A DNA stretch of 64,000 bases, taken from contig CAVYPM010000027.1 in assembly GCA_963770375.1 (NCBI GenBank), positions 124,001 to 188,000 of the forward strand, given 5' to 3'. Source of the stretch: DASVBE01 sp963770375. Its GTDB lineage: Bacteria; Actinomycetota; Actinomycetes; Streptosporangiales; Streptosporangiaceae. Below, one piece after another: positions 25,211 to 34,252 of this stretch (position 1 is its first letter; each line of letters opens with the position of its first letter). The translations under genes were made by a program, and so were the position numbers. The notes under the pieces are model-generated. The model worked only from the letters and a program-made list of their open reading frames with translations, was not told where the DNA came from and ran no database searches.

Positions 25211-25597
25211 ATGAAGGTACGCGACGGCATGACCACCGTGGTACTGACCGTTGGCCCGGCACACACCCTGCGCGAAGCGTCCCGCCTGATGTCGGCCCGC
25301 CGGGTCGGCGCCGCGGTGGTGATCGACCCCGAGCACTCCGGCACCGGGATCCTGACCGAGCGCGACATCCTGGACGCGGTCGGCGCGGGCCAGAACCCGG
25401 ACACCGAGCTGGTCGCCGACCACCGGACCGACAACCTGGTGGTGGCCTCGCCGGACTGGACGCTCGAGCAGGCCGCCCAGGCCATGGTCTCCGGCGGCTT
25501 CCGGCACCTGCTGGTCGTCGAGGGCAGCGATGTGACCGGGCTGCTGTCGATGCGTGACATCGTCCGGGCCTGGACCACGGCGGCCGCGCAGGTCTGA
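25211..25597 (+). CDS. CBS domain pair protein
   Basis: 128 residues made of two CBS motifs (MKVRDGMTTVVLTVGPAHTL...ILTERDILDAV and LVVASPDWTLEQAAQAMVSGGFRHLLVV...LLSMRDIVRAW). Such Bateman modules bind adenosyl nucleotides and act as regulatory subunits or energy sensors. The ATG at 25211 follows AAGGGTGAGG. It stands alone between hisN and an SDR gene, so the partner is unknown. Confidence 0.88.
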   Translation: MKVRDGMTTVVLTVGPAHTLREASRLMSARRVGAAVVIDPEHSGTGILTERDILDAVGAGQNPDTELVADHRTDNLVVASPDWTLEQAAQAMVSGGFRHLLVVEGSDVTGLLSMRDIVRAWTTAAAQV

Positions 25598-25656
25598 CGG
25601 CTCGCGGACGGGCCCGTGTTGCGGGGCCAGGCCCGTGCCGGGCAGAGTGTGGCGCC

Positions 25657-26415
25657 ATGCGGCTCGAAGGGACGGTGGCGCTCGTCACCGGCGGATCATC
25701 CGGCATCGGCGCGGCCACTGCGCGGGCCCTGGCCGCGGCCGGGTCCCGGCCGCTGGTCGCGGGCCGGGACGCGGGCCGGCTCTCCGACGTTGCCAGGCAG
25801 ACCGGCGGTGCCGCGCTGGTGGCGGACCTGGCCACGGCGGACGGGCCCGCTGCGCTGGCCGCCGCGGCCGTGGAGGCCGCCGGGCCGGGCGGGCTCGACC
25901 TGCTGATCAGCAACGCCGGGCGGGGCTGGGCCGGGCCGATCGGCGAGATGCCGGAGGGGCGCGACCGGGAGCTGATCGAGCTGAACCTGACCGCGCCGGT
26001 GCAGCTGGCCCGGCTGCTGGTGCCCGCGATGGCCGCCCGCGGCCGCGGTCACGTGGTCTTCGTGTCGTCGATCGCGGGTGCCACCGCGGTCCGCGGTGAG
26101 GCCGTGTACTCCGCCGCCAAGGCCGGCCTGGCCTGCTTCGCGGAAAGCCTGGCGCACGAGCTGGCCGGCACCGGGGTGGGGATCTCGGTGATCGTGCCCG
26201 GCGTCATCGACACCCCGTTCTTCGAGCGCCGGGGGCGGCCCTACGACCGGCAGCGCCCCCGGCCGCTGCCCGCCGAGCGGGTCGCCACGGCGATCACCGC
26301 CGCGGTCACCGCGGACCGCCGGGTGGTGTACGTGCCGGGGTGGCTGCGGTTCCCGGCCTGGCTGCACGGCGCGGCGCCGGGCACGTTCGGCCGGCTGGCC
26401 CGCCGGTTCGGCTGA
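25657..26415 (+). CDS. SDR family oxidoreductase
   Basis: 252 residues, a classical short-chain dehydrogenase. NAD(P)-binding TGGSSGIGAATARALAAAG near the start, the SNAGRGWAG strand-4 motif, and the catalytic Ser in VFVSSIAGA with YSAAKAGL (Tyr and Lys) are all intact; PGVIDTPFF follows. An Arg after the second strand (AGRDAGR) suggests NADPH preference. The substrate is not predictable. It starts 59 bp after the CBS gene stop. Confidence 0.9.
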   Translation: MRLEGTVALVTGGSSGIGAATARALAAAGSRPLVAGRDAGRLSDVARQTGGAALVADLATADGPAALAAAAVEAAGPGGLDLLISNAGRGWAGPIGEMPEGRDRELIELNLTAPVQLARLLVPAMAARGRGHVVFVSSIAGATAVRGEAVYSAAKAGLACFAESLAHELAGTGVGISVIVPGVIDTPFFERRGRPYDRQRPRPLPAERVATAITAAVTADRRVVYVPGWLRFPAWLHGAAPGTFGRLARRFG

Positions 26416-26619
26416 GCGCGGCGGGCGGGCTGGTCCGGCTGCGCTGGTCCGGCTGCGCTGGTCCGGCCGGGCCGGGCCGAACGTTATCCATTTGCCGCGG
26501 AACATGCCTTTGCGCAGCCTGAAGGCGCGCTTAGCGTGCAGTGAGGGCCGCGAACGTGATCATCGGGTGCCCGCGGCCGGGCCGCGTCCCGTCATCGGCA
26601 GGTTCAGGAGGAAGTTTCT

Positions 26620-28605
26620 GTGAAGCCCATCCCACTCCTGGGTTCGCGCCGTGGCGCGGTCCTGGCGGCCGGCACGGCCGGATCGCTGGCGCTCCTGAGC
26701 CTGGCCGCAGCCGGCCCGGCGAGCTCCGCGGCGCGGCCGGCGGCCGGCAAGGTGCCGGTCGCCCAGGGCCTGACCCGGGCCATACTGCACGGCGCGCACC
26801 CGGCCGGCCAGACCCCCGACGACAAGCCGGAGCGGGTCTCGTTCGTCCTGCGGCCCCGTAACCTGGCCGGGCTCGAGGCGCAGGTGGCCGCCAGCATGCC
26901 CGGCGGGCCGCTGACCGCGTCGCAGTTCGCGGCGTCGTACGGGCAGACGCCCGCGAACGTCGCGGCGCTGCGCCGCTACCTGTCCCAGTTCGGTATCCAC
27001 ACCGACGCCTACCGGGACGGGCTCGACGTGCGGGCCACCGGAACCGTGGGCCAGTTCAACGACGCGCTGACTATCCAGCAGGACAGCTTCCGGCTGCCCG
27101 CCACCAAGGGCCAGCACGGGGCGCCCGGGCGGCCGGCCATGACCGTGCATTCGCCGCGGAGCGCCCCGCTGCTGCCGGTCAGCCTGGCCCGCTTCGTGCT
27201 GGCCGTGTTCGGCCTGACCACCTACCCGCCCGGCACCAGCAACGCGGTCCACCGGCCGGCCCTGGCGACCGGGGCGCAGCCGGCGGCCACCCAGAAGGGT
27301 GACCTGACCCCGGCCGCCGTGGCCCGCCGCTACAACCTGGCGCCGCTGTACCGCCAGGGCTTCACCGGCCGCGGCCAGACCATCGGCATCATCACCCTGG
27401 CCAGCCTGCGCCCGTCGGACGCGGAATTCTTCTGGCACCACACGCTGCACCTCGCCTCCGCGCCGGGCCGGATCCGGCTGGTCAACGTGGACGGCGGGTC
27501 CGGGCCGGTGAGCGACGCGAACGGGTCCGGCGAGACCACGCTGGACGTGGAGCAGTCCGGCGCGCTGGCGCCCGGCGCGAAGGTCGTGGTCTACCAGGCG
27601 CCGAACTCCGACGCGGGCTTTACCGACGCCTACTTCCAGGCGGCCAGCGAGAACGTGGCCGACACCGTGTCGACCAGCTGGGGCGAGGCCGAGGACGTCA
27701 TCGACACCGCGATCGGCGCGCACCAGGAGACCCCGGCCTTCCAGGCCGCGACCGATCTGGCCTTCCTGGAACTCGACGCGCAGGGCCAGAGCAACTTCGT
27801 GGCCCAGGGCGACGCGGGCGCCTTCGACGACTCCGACGAGCTGGGCAGCACCGACCTGAACGTGGACAACCCGGGCGACAGCGCCTGGACCACCTCAGCG
27901 GGCGGCACCACGCTGCCCGGCCGGATCCCGCTGTCCAAGACGGACTCGGCCCGGATCCCGCGCGAGCGGGCCTGGAGCTGGGACTGGCTGTGGCCGCACT
28001 GGAAGGCGCTGAACGGGCACTCCGAGGCGTCGTTCGCCTTCGCCAACGCCCTCGGCGGGGGCGGCGGGTACAGCCAGGACGAGCCGATGCCCGGCTACCA
28101 GACGGCCATCCCCGGGATTACCAAGTTCCGCGGTGAGGAGTGGCTGGAGCCGGCCGCGCCCAAGCTGTTCGGCCCGGCGCTGCTGCCGTCGCGGTGGATC
28201 TTCCACCCGCACCCCGCGGCGGTGTCCGGCACCTCGCGGCTCGGCCGGGGCGTGCCCGACCTGTCCACCAACGCCGACCCGGAAACCGGCTTCGAGGAGT
28301 ACTTCACCGGCTTCCAGGGCAGCCCGCTGGAGACCGGCTGGGGCGGCACCAGCTTCGTGGCGCCGCAGCTCAACGGGGCCGCGGCGGTCATCAACGAGGC
28401 CGTCGGCCACCGGGTCGGCTTCTGGAACCCGCTGATCTACCGGTTCGCGGCCGGGCCTGGCTCCCCGCTGCACCCGCTGTCGCAGGCCAGCCCGGGGAAC
28501 ACCAACCTGTTCTACACCGGCTCCCCGGGCCGCGTGTGGAACCCGGCGACCGGCCTGGGCACGCCGGACTTCGCCGCGCTGGCCCGCGCCTTCCGGCACG
28601 CGTAG
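26620..28605 (+). CDS. Secreted S53 peptidase with pro-kumamolisin activation domain
   Basis: 661 residues. It has a Tat/Sec-like signal with GSRRGAVLAAGTAGSLALLSL, then a pro-domain (about 65-200, VSFVLRPRNLAGLEAQV, YGQTPANVAALRRYLSQFG) that blocks the active site until acid processing. The catalytic domain has the Glu/Asp pair in SGETTLDVEQSGALAPGAKV, the oxyanion Asp in DNPGDSAWTTSAGGTTL and the Ser in GGTSFVAP, and the C-terminal calcium site region is NPATGLGTPDFAAL. GTG start with AGGAGGAA upstream. It is the second sedolisin here and differs from the first by having the pro-domain. Confidence 0.92.
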   Translation: MKPIPLLGSRRGAVLAAGTAGSLALLSLAAAGPASSAARPAAGKVPVAQGLTRAILHGAHPAGQTPDDKPERVSFVLRPRNLAGLEAQVAASMPGGPLTASQFAASYGQTPANVAALRRYLSQFGIHTDAYRDGLDVRATGTVGQFNDALTIQQDSFRLPATKGQHGAPGRPAMTVHSPRSAPLLPVSLARFVLAVFGLTTYPPGTSNAVHRPALATGAQPAATQKGDLTPAAVARRYNLAPLYRQGFTGRGQTIGIITLASLRPSDAEFFWHHTLHLASAPGRIRLVNVDGGSGPVSDANGSGETTLDVEQSGALAPGAKVVVYQAPNSDAGFTDAYFQAASENVADTVSTSWGEAEDVIDTAIGAHQETPAFQAATDLAFLELDAQGQSNFVAQGDAGAFDDSDELGSTDLNVDNPGDSAWTTSAGGTTLPGRIPLSKTDSARIPRERAWSWDWLWPHWKALNGHSEASFAFANALGGGGGYSQDEPMPGYQTAIPGITKFRGEEWLEPAAPKLFGPALLPSRWIFHPHPAAVSGTSRLGRGVPDLSTNADPETGFEEYFTGFQGSPLETGWGGTSFVAPQLNGAAAVINEAVGHRVGFWNPLIYRFAAGPGSPLHPLSQASPGNTNLFYTGSPGRVWNPATGLGTPDFAALARAFRHA

Positions 28606-28608
28606 TAA

Positions 28609-28647
28609 CCGGGCCCGGCCGGCGGTGACCCCGCCGGCCGGCCCCGG
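28609..28647 (+). terminator. Hairpin terminator after the sedolisin gene
   Basis: 17-bp arms with one mismatch (28609-28625 and 28631-28647) and a 5-nt loop, beginning 4 nt after the stop. No U-tract. Confidence 0.6.
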
Positions 28648-29330
28648 GTGATCCGGCAACGGGCCGCGGAAAATGCTGAACGGGCGGACGGCGGGGGCCG
28701 CTGCCGGCCATTATCTGGCACCCGGTATTACCGTTCCGTTAGCCGATTCTTCCCTTTTCTGACGCTTGGTCAGACCTGACCGGCAATAGCCGGTAAAGTG
28801 TGGCCGCCGCGCGACCGGGTCCTCGTGATCTTCGCCGGGGACGCTGCGCCGGTGCGCACGGGTTCGCGCCAGCGGGCCGTAAACCGGCTGTATCCAGCAG
28901 CGTCAGGACCGGCTGCGGCCACGACGCTGAACCAGGTTCGGCTTCCTGATCTGCGGCAGCCGGGGCTCTCGGGGCTCCAGAGGGGCCGGTGAGCACAGCT
29001 GCTGGCCTCGCGGCCGGGGCGGCGCCGCCCGGCCCGGCGCGGCTGCGCGGTCTCCCCTGGCCGGGCTGGGCCCTGGAGCTTCGCGGAGCCAAAGTTTACG
29101 AAGTGGTTACGCGAACTCAGGCTGACAAAAACACATACGGCCTTAAGCCGCGGTGGGGTAATTTCCGGTCCGGCGCATATGTGACCGAAAATCCGCTTCG
29201 CGTCAACCAGGATGCCGGGCTATGCGTCCTGTTGGTAGTGCATGCATGAGTCGGTACTGTATGTGTTGCTGCGGCAGTGTTCCGGGAAGAACACAGCGTG
29301 ACCGTCAGTCCGGGGATGGGGGAGATACAG
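28648..29330 (+). other. Non-coding region upstream of the ECF sigma gene
   Basis: No gene I can support. Small inverted repeats occur near 28770-28800 (GGTCAG-AC-CTGACC, CCGGC-AATA-GCCGG). The part from about 29090 to 29280 is AT-richer than the surroundings and includes TGCATGCA and possible promoter sequence before the sigma factor. A frame from 28989 to 29249 has no recognisable motif. Confidence 0.4.
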
Positions 29331-30105
29331 GTGGGCGCGATCAGCCATGGCGCGGACCTGCGCCGTCGGGGGGATGGCCTGGAAGCGAGATCAGCGGCCG
29401 CGGCTGCAGCTGCCGCCCGGCCCGGGCGGCGAAAGCGGGGGACCGAGGCCCCCGGGCGGGCCGCAGTGCGAGCCAAGACCGACCGCACGCCTACCTGGGA
29501 CGTAGCCGAGGTCGTCGGGCGCGCGGCGGACGGGGACCAGCTGGCCTGGGAGCGGCTGTTCGACCAGTACGCCCGGCTGATCTGGTCGATGACCAGGGAT
29601 TTCAAGCTGGTCGAGAGCGATGCCGCGGACGTGTTCCAGACCACGTGGCTGCGCCTGCTCGAGCACATCAACCGGCTCGACCACCCAGCCCGGGTGGGCT
29701 CCTGGCTGGCCGCTACCGCCCGGCACGAGTGCCTGCGGCAGCCTGGCCGCCAGGAAGCGGATCGTGCTCATGCACGACGACGACGATCTGGCCGAGGGCG
29801 AATCGCACGGCCCGGAGATCGACGAGCGGCTGCTGGCCGACGAGCGCGCCGCGGCCGTCAGGGAGGCGCTGTCGCATCTGCCGTGGCGCTGGCAGCGGCT
29901 GCTCCAGCTGCTGATGAACGACCCGCCCGCGTCCTATGCGGAGATCTCCGACCAGCTGGGCCTGCCGGTCGGCAGCATCGGCCCGACCCGGGGCCGCTGC
30001 CTGGAGCGGCTCCGGGTGCTGCTCGCAGGCCTCCTGACGCCCCTTCAGCACCGGCCTTCGGCCGGTACGGGTACCGGCCGGCGGTGGCCAGTCCGTCGGC
30101 CGTGA
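29331..30105 (+). CDS. ECF-type RNA polymerase sigma factor, frameshifted
   Basis: About 255 residues when joined. After a low-complexity Ala/Arg start come region 2 (VVGRAADGDQLAWERLFDQYARLIWSMTRDF, ESDAADVFQTTWLRLLEHI, SWLAATARHECLR) and region 4 (REALSHLPWRWQRLLQLLMNDPPASYAEISDQLGLPVGSIGPTRGRCLERLRVLL). GTG 29331 follows GGGGGAG. An extra C near 29742 breaks the frame between the two regions. A TGA at 30035 in another frame, just before a hairpin, may be the real stop. No anti-sigma gene is adjacent. It could control the neighbouring polysaccharide locus, but that is a guess. Confidence 0.8.
30050..30066. terminator. UUCG-loop hairpin between convergent genes
   Basis: ACCGGC-CTTCG-GCCGGT, a 6-bp stem closing a stable C(UUCG)G loop, at the meeting point of the sigma factor and the leftward methyltransferase. 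Confidence 0.45.
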
Positions 30106-31214
30106 CCCAGCGCCCGCCCGCGGTCTCGACCTGCGGGTAGGCGGTCCGGACCTCGGGCAGCAGGTCATCGAGGAACAGCAGCACGGAGTCCGGCGGATCC
30201 GCGGCGAGCCGGTCCGGGCTGATGACCGGGATATCCGTGCCGGGCATCCGGCGGCCCTGCTTGCCCGGCGATGCGTCGGCCACCGCGGGCAGCAGCCGCC
30301 GGTCCGCGCCGGCCCGGCAGAGCAGCGCGACGGCACGGGACGCTGCGCCGTAGCCGAGCACCCGGCGCCCGGCTGAATGCTCGGCGGCCAGCCAGTCGCG
30401 CAGCCCCTCGGCCCGCGCGGCGCACTGCGCCCCAGTCCGGCCAGCACGGCCGGGTCCCGTACCCCCGGCCTGGCGTCCTGATCGAGCAGCGCCCGCACCG
30501 CCTCGTCCGGGCCAGCGCCTCCGCCCGGCCCGCTGGCCCCGTCCGCGTCCCGCCGGGCGGCCAGCAGCACCGTGCCGCCGTACAGCGGGAACGGTCCAGG
30601 CCGCCTGCGCGGTGCAGCCCGCCGCGGCCAGCATGGCGCCAGCGCGGTGGTGGAGTAGTAGGCGTAGTGCCCGTGCCGCAGCGCGTTCCACTGCCCGCAT
30701 CGCACGATCGCCTCCAGCGAGTGGTACTGGAGCAGCAGCACCCCGCCCGGCCGCGACTCTGGCCACCCGTCCGGTCAGCGCGGCGGCCTGGTCCGCAGCG
30801 TGCATCAGGCCGAAGCAGTCCAGGACCACGTCGGCCGGTTCGTCGCCGGCCACGGGGGTGAGCCCGCGCCCGGCCAGGAGCCCCAGCCAGGATCCGCCGT
30901 GCGGACTGCCGTACTCGGCCACCCGCCCTCCGGCGGGCAGCAGCCCGGCCGCGGCCACCCGGCGCACGTCGCGTCCGCCGCCTGCTCGGTCAGCGCGGCG
31001 GGCTCGGCGCCGCGCGGCTCCTCCGGCACCGTCGGGTCGGCCACCAGCTGAGCCAGGCCGCAGCGCCGCGCACAGCCACATCTGCAGCGGGTACGCAGGG
31101 TCGGGGCCCGGCGTCGGCCGCGGCCGGGAAGTAGTCGCAGGCCGGCTGTTCGCCCAGGTCGAGCACCAGGTCACCCGACCGGCTACGGCAGGCGCGGCAG
31201 CACGGCTCAGTCAC
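30067..31214 (-). CDS. NDP-sugar C-methyltransferase-like protein, multiple frameshifts
   Basis: Pieces in all three frames together cover a 400-residue family member: an N-terminal zinc finger (VTEPCCRACRSRSGDLVLDLGEQPACDYF), an SAM-binding part (GGRVAEYGSPHGGSWLGLLAGRG), the conserved LLLQYHSLEAIVRCGQWNALRHGHYAYYS, and the C-terminal domain (VLGYGAASRAVALLCRAGADRRLLPAVADASPGKQGRRMPGTDIPVI). At least five indels are needed. GTG 31214 has GGGGAGGG upstream. The 3' limit is approximate. The family C-methylates keto-deoxysugars; the damage could be sequence error or decay. Confidence 0.6.
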
Positions 31215-31394
31215 AGCTGCCCTCCCCTCGTCCCCGATCGCGATCCGGCCCGTTGGCTGTTCTACCACCTGTATCACTACCGGGCGCCGACGCTCACTGA
31301 TTCTCAGCCGGGACCGCCGGGCCGGCATCCGCGTCCCGATCCGGGCCTGACCCGCGATCCCACACCGCTGGTAGCGGGCCGAGGGGGTTCATCC

Positions 31395-32633
31395 GTGTGG
31401 CGCATTCAGTGCCGTCTCTGCGGCAGCCGCCTCAGCCGGACATTCGTCGATCTGGGCATGTCCCCGCTGTGCGAGAGCTACATCGCCGGCGGCGCAGCTG
31501 GACGATCCGGAGACCTTCTATCCGCTGCACGTGCTGCTGTGCGAGTCGTGCCTGCTCGTGCAGCTGCCCGCGTACGTGTCCGGGGAGCACATCTTCTCCG
31601 ACTACGCCTACTTCTCCTCGTACTCCGACTCCTGGGTGGCGCACGCCAAGCGGTACGCCGACACGATGACCGAGCGGCTCGGCCTGACCCAGGCCAGCCT
31701 GGTGACCGAGGTCGCGAGCAACGACGGCTACCTGCTCCAGCATTTCCTGGCCGCCGGAATCGGCGTGCTCGGCGTCGAGCCCGCCGCGAACGTGGCCGAG
31801 GCCGCCCGGGCCACGCGGCATTCCGGATCGAGGTCGAGTTCCTCGGCCCGGAGACCGGCCAGGCCATCGCCGCCCGCTACGGCCACGCCGACCTGGTCGC
31901 CGGCGAACAACGTGTTCGCGCACGTGCCCGACATCCGCGGGTTCGCCGCCGGGCTGCGCGCGCTGGTCAAGGACAGCGGGCCTGGTCACGCTGGAGTTCC
32001 CGCACCTGCTCCGGCTGATGGAGCGGCGCCAGTACGACACGATCTACCACGAGCACTACCGTACCTGTCGCTGCTGACCTGCGTCCCGGGCGCTGGCCAC
32101 GGCCGGGCTGACGGTGGTCGACGTCGACGAGCTCAGCACCCACGGCGGCTCGCTGCGGGTGCACGCCCGGCCGGCCGAGCGCGGCCGGTGAGCCGTCGCC
32201 GCAGGTCAAGGCGGTACTCGACGCGGAGGAGGCCGCGGGCCTGCACACGGTGGCGGGCCACGACGGCTTCGCCAGGCGACGGTCATGAAGATCAAGAGCG
32301 ACCTGCTGTCGTTCCTGATCGCCGCGGCGCCGAGGGCAAGACCGTGGCCGGTTACGGCGCCCCGGGCAAGGGCAACACGCTGCTGAACCACTGCGGCATC
32401 CGGTCCGACCTGCTCGACGTACACCGTTGACCGGAGCCCGGTCAAGCAGGGCCAGTTCCTGCCGGGTACGCACATCCCGATCCACCCGCCCGAGCGGCTC
32501 GCGGAGACCAGGCCCGACTACGTCCTCATCCTGCCGTGGAACCTGCGGGAGGAGATCAGCGCAGCAGCTCAGCTACGTGCGCGAGTGGGGCGGCCAGCTG
32601 GTCGTCCCGATCCCGGCCCTGGAAACGATCTGA
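31395..32633 (+). CDS. NDP-hexose C-methyltransferase (TylCIII/EvaC-like), multiple frameshifts
   Basis: About 410 residues if about ten single-base indels are corrected. Zinc-binding N-terminus CRLCGSRLSRTFVDLGMSPLCESYI, then LCESCLLVQLP, the SAM site VTEVASNDGYLLQHF, NNVFAHVPDIRGF, then FPHLLRLMERRQYDTIYHEHY, and the C-terminal GYGAPGKGNTLLNHCGI with THIPIHPPERL and VLILPWNLREEI. All key motifs are present, so the protein is probably active. It adds a methyl to C3 of an NDP-4-keto-deoxysugar, giving a branched sugar. It is followed within 15 bp by a sugar nucleotidyltransferase gene. Confidence 0.75.
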
Positions 32634-32648
32634 ACGGGGAGGCTGGCA

Positions 32649-33464
32649 ATGAAAGTCGTGCTCTTCTGCGGCGGGCTCGGCATGCGGATGCGGGACGGCG
32701 TCAACAGCGGTCCCAAGCCGCTGGCGATGGTCGGTGAGCGGCCGCTGCTGTGGCATGTCATGCGCTACTACGCGCATTACGGCCATTCCGATTTCGTGCT
32801 GTGCCTGGGCTACGGCGCGTCCGCGGTCAAGGACTTCTTCCTGAACTACGACGAGACCAGGTCCAACGACTTCACGCTTGAGCAGGGCGCCCGCGAGGTG
32901 CGGCTGTTCAGCACGGACATCTCCGACTGGCGGATCACCTTCGTCGACACCGGGCTGAACTCCCCGATCGGCGAGCGGCTGCGCCGGGTGCGCCGCTTCG
33001 TCGAGGACGAGGAGATGTTCCTGGCCAACTACGCGGACGTGCTCACCGACGCCCCGCTGCCGGACATGGTCAGCCGGTTCGAGCACAGCTCGGCCACTGC
33101 CGGGCTGATCGCCGTGCCGCTGCAGTCCTCGCATCACGTCGTGGACATCGGCGACGACGGCCTGATCACCCAGGTGACGCCGATGCAGGACCTGAAGCAG
33201 TGGGAGAACGGCGGCTACTTCATGCTCCGGCCGGAGATCTTCGACCACCTGAACCCGGGCGAGGACCTGGTCGAGGACGCCATCCCCCGGCTGATCCCGC
33301 AGCGCAAGGTGCTCGCCTACCCCTACAAGGGCTACTTCTCCCCCGCCGACACGGTCAAGGAGCGGGTCCGGCTGGAGGAGATGTACCAGCAAGGCCACTG
33401 CCCGTGGATGGTGTGGGACCCGGAGCGGTCAGGGCCCCGCCCGGGCGCCGCCGCCCCGCGGTGA
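32649..33464 (+). CDS. Glucose-1-phosphate cytidylyltransferase-like nucleotidyltransferase
   Basis: 271 residues. It begins VVLFCGGLGMRMRDGVNSGPKPLAMVGERPLLWHVM, the nucleotide-binding signature of RfbF-type enzymes, and continues with LCLGYGASAVKDFFLNY, VDTGLNSPIGERLRRVRRF, FLANYADVLTD and ENGGYFMLRPEIFD. RfbF makes CDP-glucose from CTP and glucose 1-phosphate, the entry to CDP-dideoxysugars. The usual later CDP-sugar genes are not in the window, so the nucleotide could differ. ATG 32649 follows GGGGAGG. Same direction as the flanking methyltransferase and deacetylase genes. Confidence 0.85.
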   Translation: MKVVLFCGGLGMRMRDGVNSGPKPLAMVGERPLLWHVMRYYAHYGHSDFVLCLGYGASAVKDFFLNYDETRSNDFTLEQGAREVRLFSTDISDWRITFVDTGLNSPIGERLRRVRRFVEDEEMFLANYADVLTDAPLPDMVSRFEHSSATAGLIAVPLQSSHHVVDIGDDGLITQVTPMQDLKQWENGGYFMLRPEIFDHLNPGEDLVEDAIPRLIPQRKVLAYPYKGYFSPADTVKERVRLEEMYQQGHCPWMVWDPERSGPRPGAAAPR

Positions 33465-33470
33465 CCTGGC

Positions 33471-34134
33471 GTGCTTCCCCTGCAGTTCGCTCCCCCGCCG
33501 GGCCGGCCGCTGTCCGTGCTGGCCATCGGCGCGCACCCGGACGACATTGAGATCGGCGCGGGCGGGACCCTGCTGACGCTGGCGGAGAGCCAGCCCGGGC
33601 TCGAGGTCCGCTACCTGGTGCTGACCGGCACCGCGGAGCGGCAGCTCGAGGCGCGCCGGGCTGCGGCCGCGTTCCTGCCCGGCGCCAGCCTCACCGTCGA
33701 CCTGCGCGAACTGCCGCGAGGGCCGGTTCCCCGCGATCTGGGCCGAGGTCAAGGAGGTGCTGGAGCAGACCGCCCAAGCCTGCTCCCCGGACATCGTGCT
33801 GGCGCCGGGGAGCCAGGACGCGCACCAGGACCACCGGACGATCGCGGAGATCGTGCCGACCGTGTTCCGCGATCAGCTGTACCTGGCCTATGAGATCCCG
33901 AAATGGGACGGCGATCTGAGCCGCCCGTCGGTGTATCTCCCGCTGACCCCGGATATCGCCCGGCGGAAGGTGGAACTGCTGCACAAGAGCTTTCCGTCAC
34001 AGCGGTCCCGCGACTGGTGGGACGACGAGGTTTTTCTCGGCCTGGCCCGGCTCCGCGGCATGGAGTGCCGGGCCAATTACGCAGAGTCATTCCACTGCTC
34101 CAAATTTACGCTTCTTGGCGGAATAAGCCAGTGA
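33471..34134 (+). CDS. PIG-L/LmbE family deacetylase, one frameshift
   Basis: About 220 residues when joined. The zinc-binding AHPDDIEIGAGG is near residue 24 and the second His site is GSQDAHQDHRTIAEI, followed by YEIPKWDGDLSRPSVY and the SFPSQRSRDWW region. Members remove N-acetyl groups from sugars (GlcNAc-PI, mycothiol precursor, NDP-amino sugars). An extra base near 33718 breaks the frame between LPRG and RFPAIWAEV. GTG start 7 bp after the nucleotidyltransferase stop, so same operon. It probably acts on an amino sugar precursor of the polysaccharide. Confidence 0.8.
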
Positions 34135-34252
34135 CAATAAAGTAATATTAAATATCGTTCCCCGTTCTTCCGATCTCAGTAGGATTGCCGGCAGCCGCAC
34201 CCCGCTCGCGGTATACGCCAGGAATGCCTAGGGATCGGAGGGTGAAACGGCC

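Noticed and set aside
28989..29249. 86-residue coding region
   Set aside because: No motif, no ribosome site, and composition changes sharply within it.
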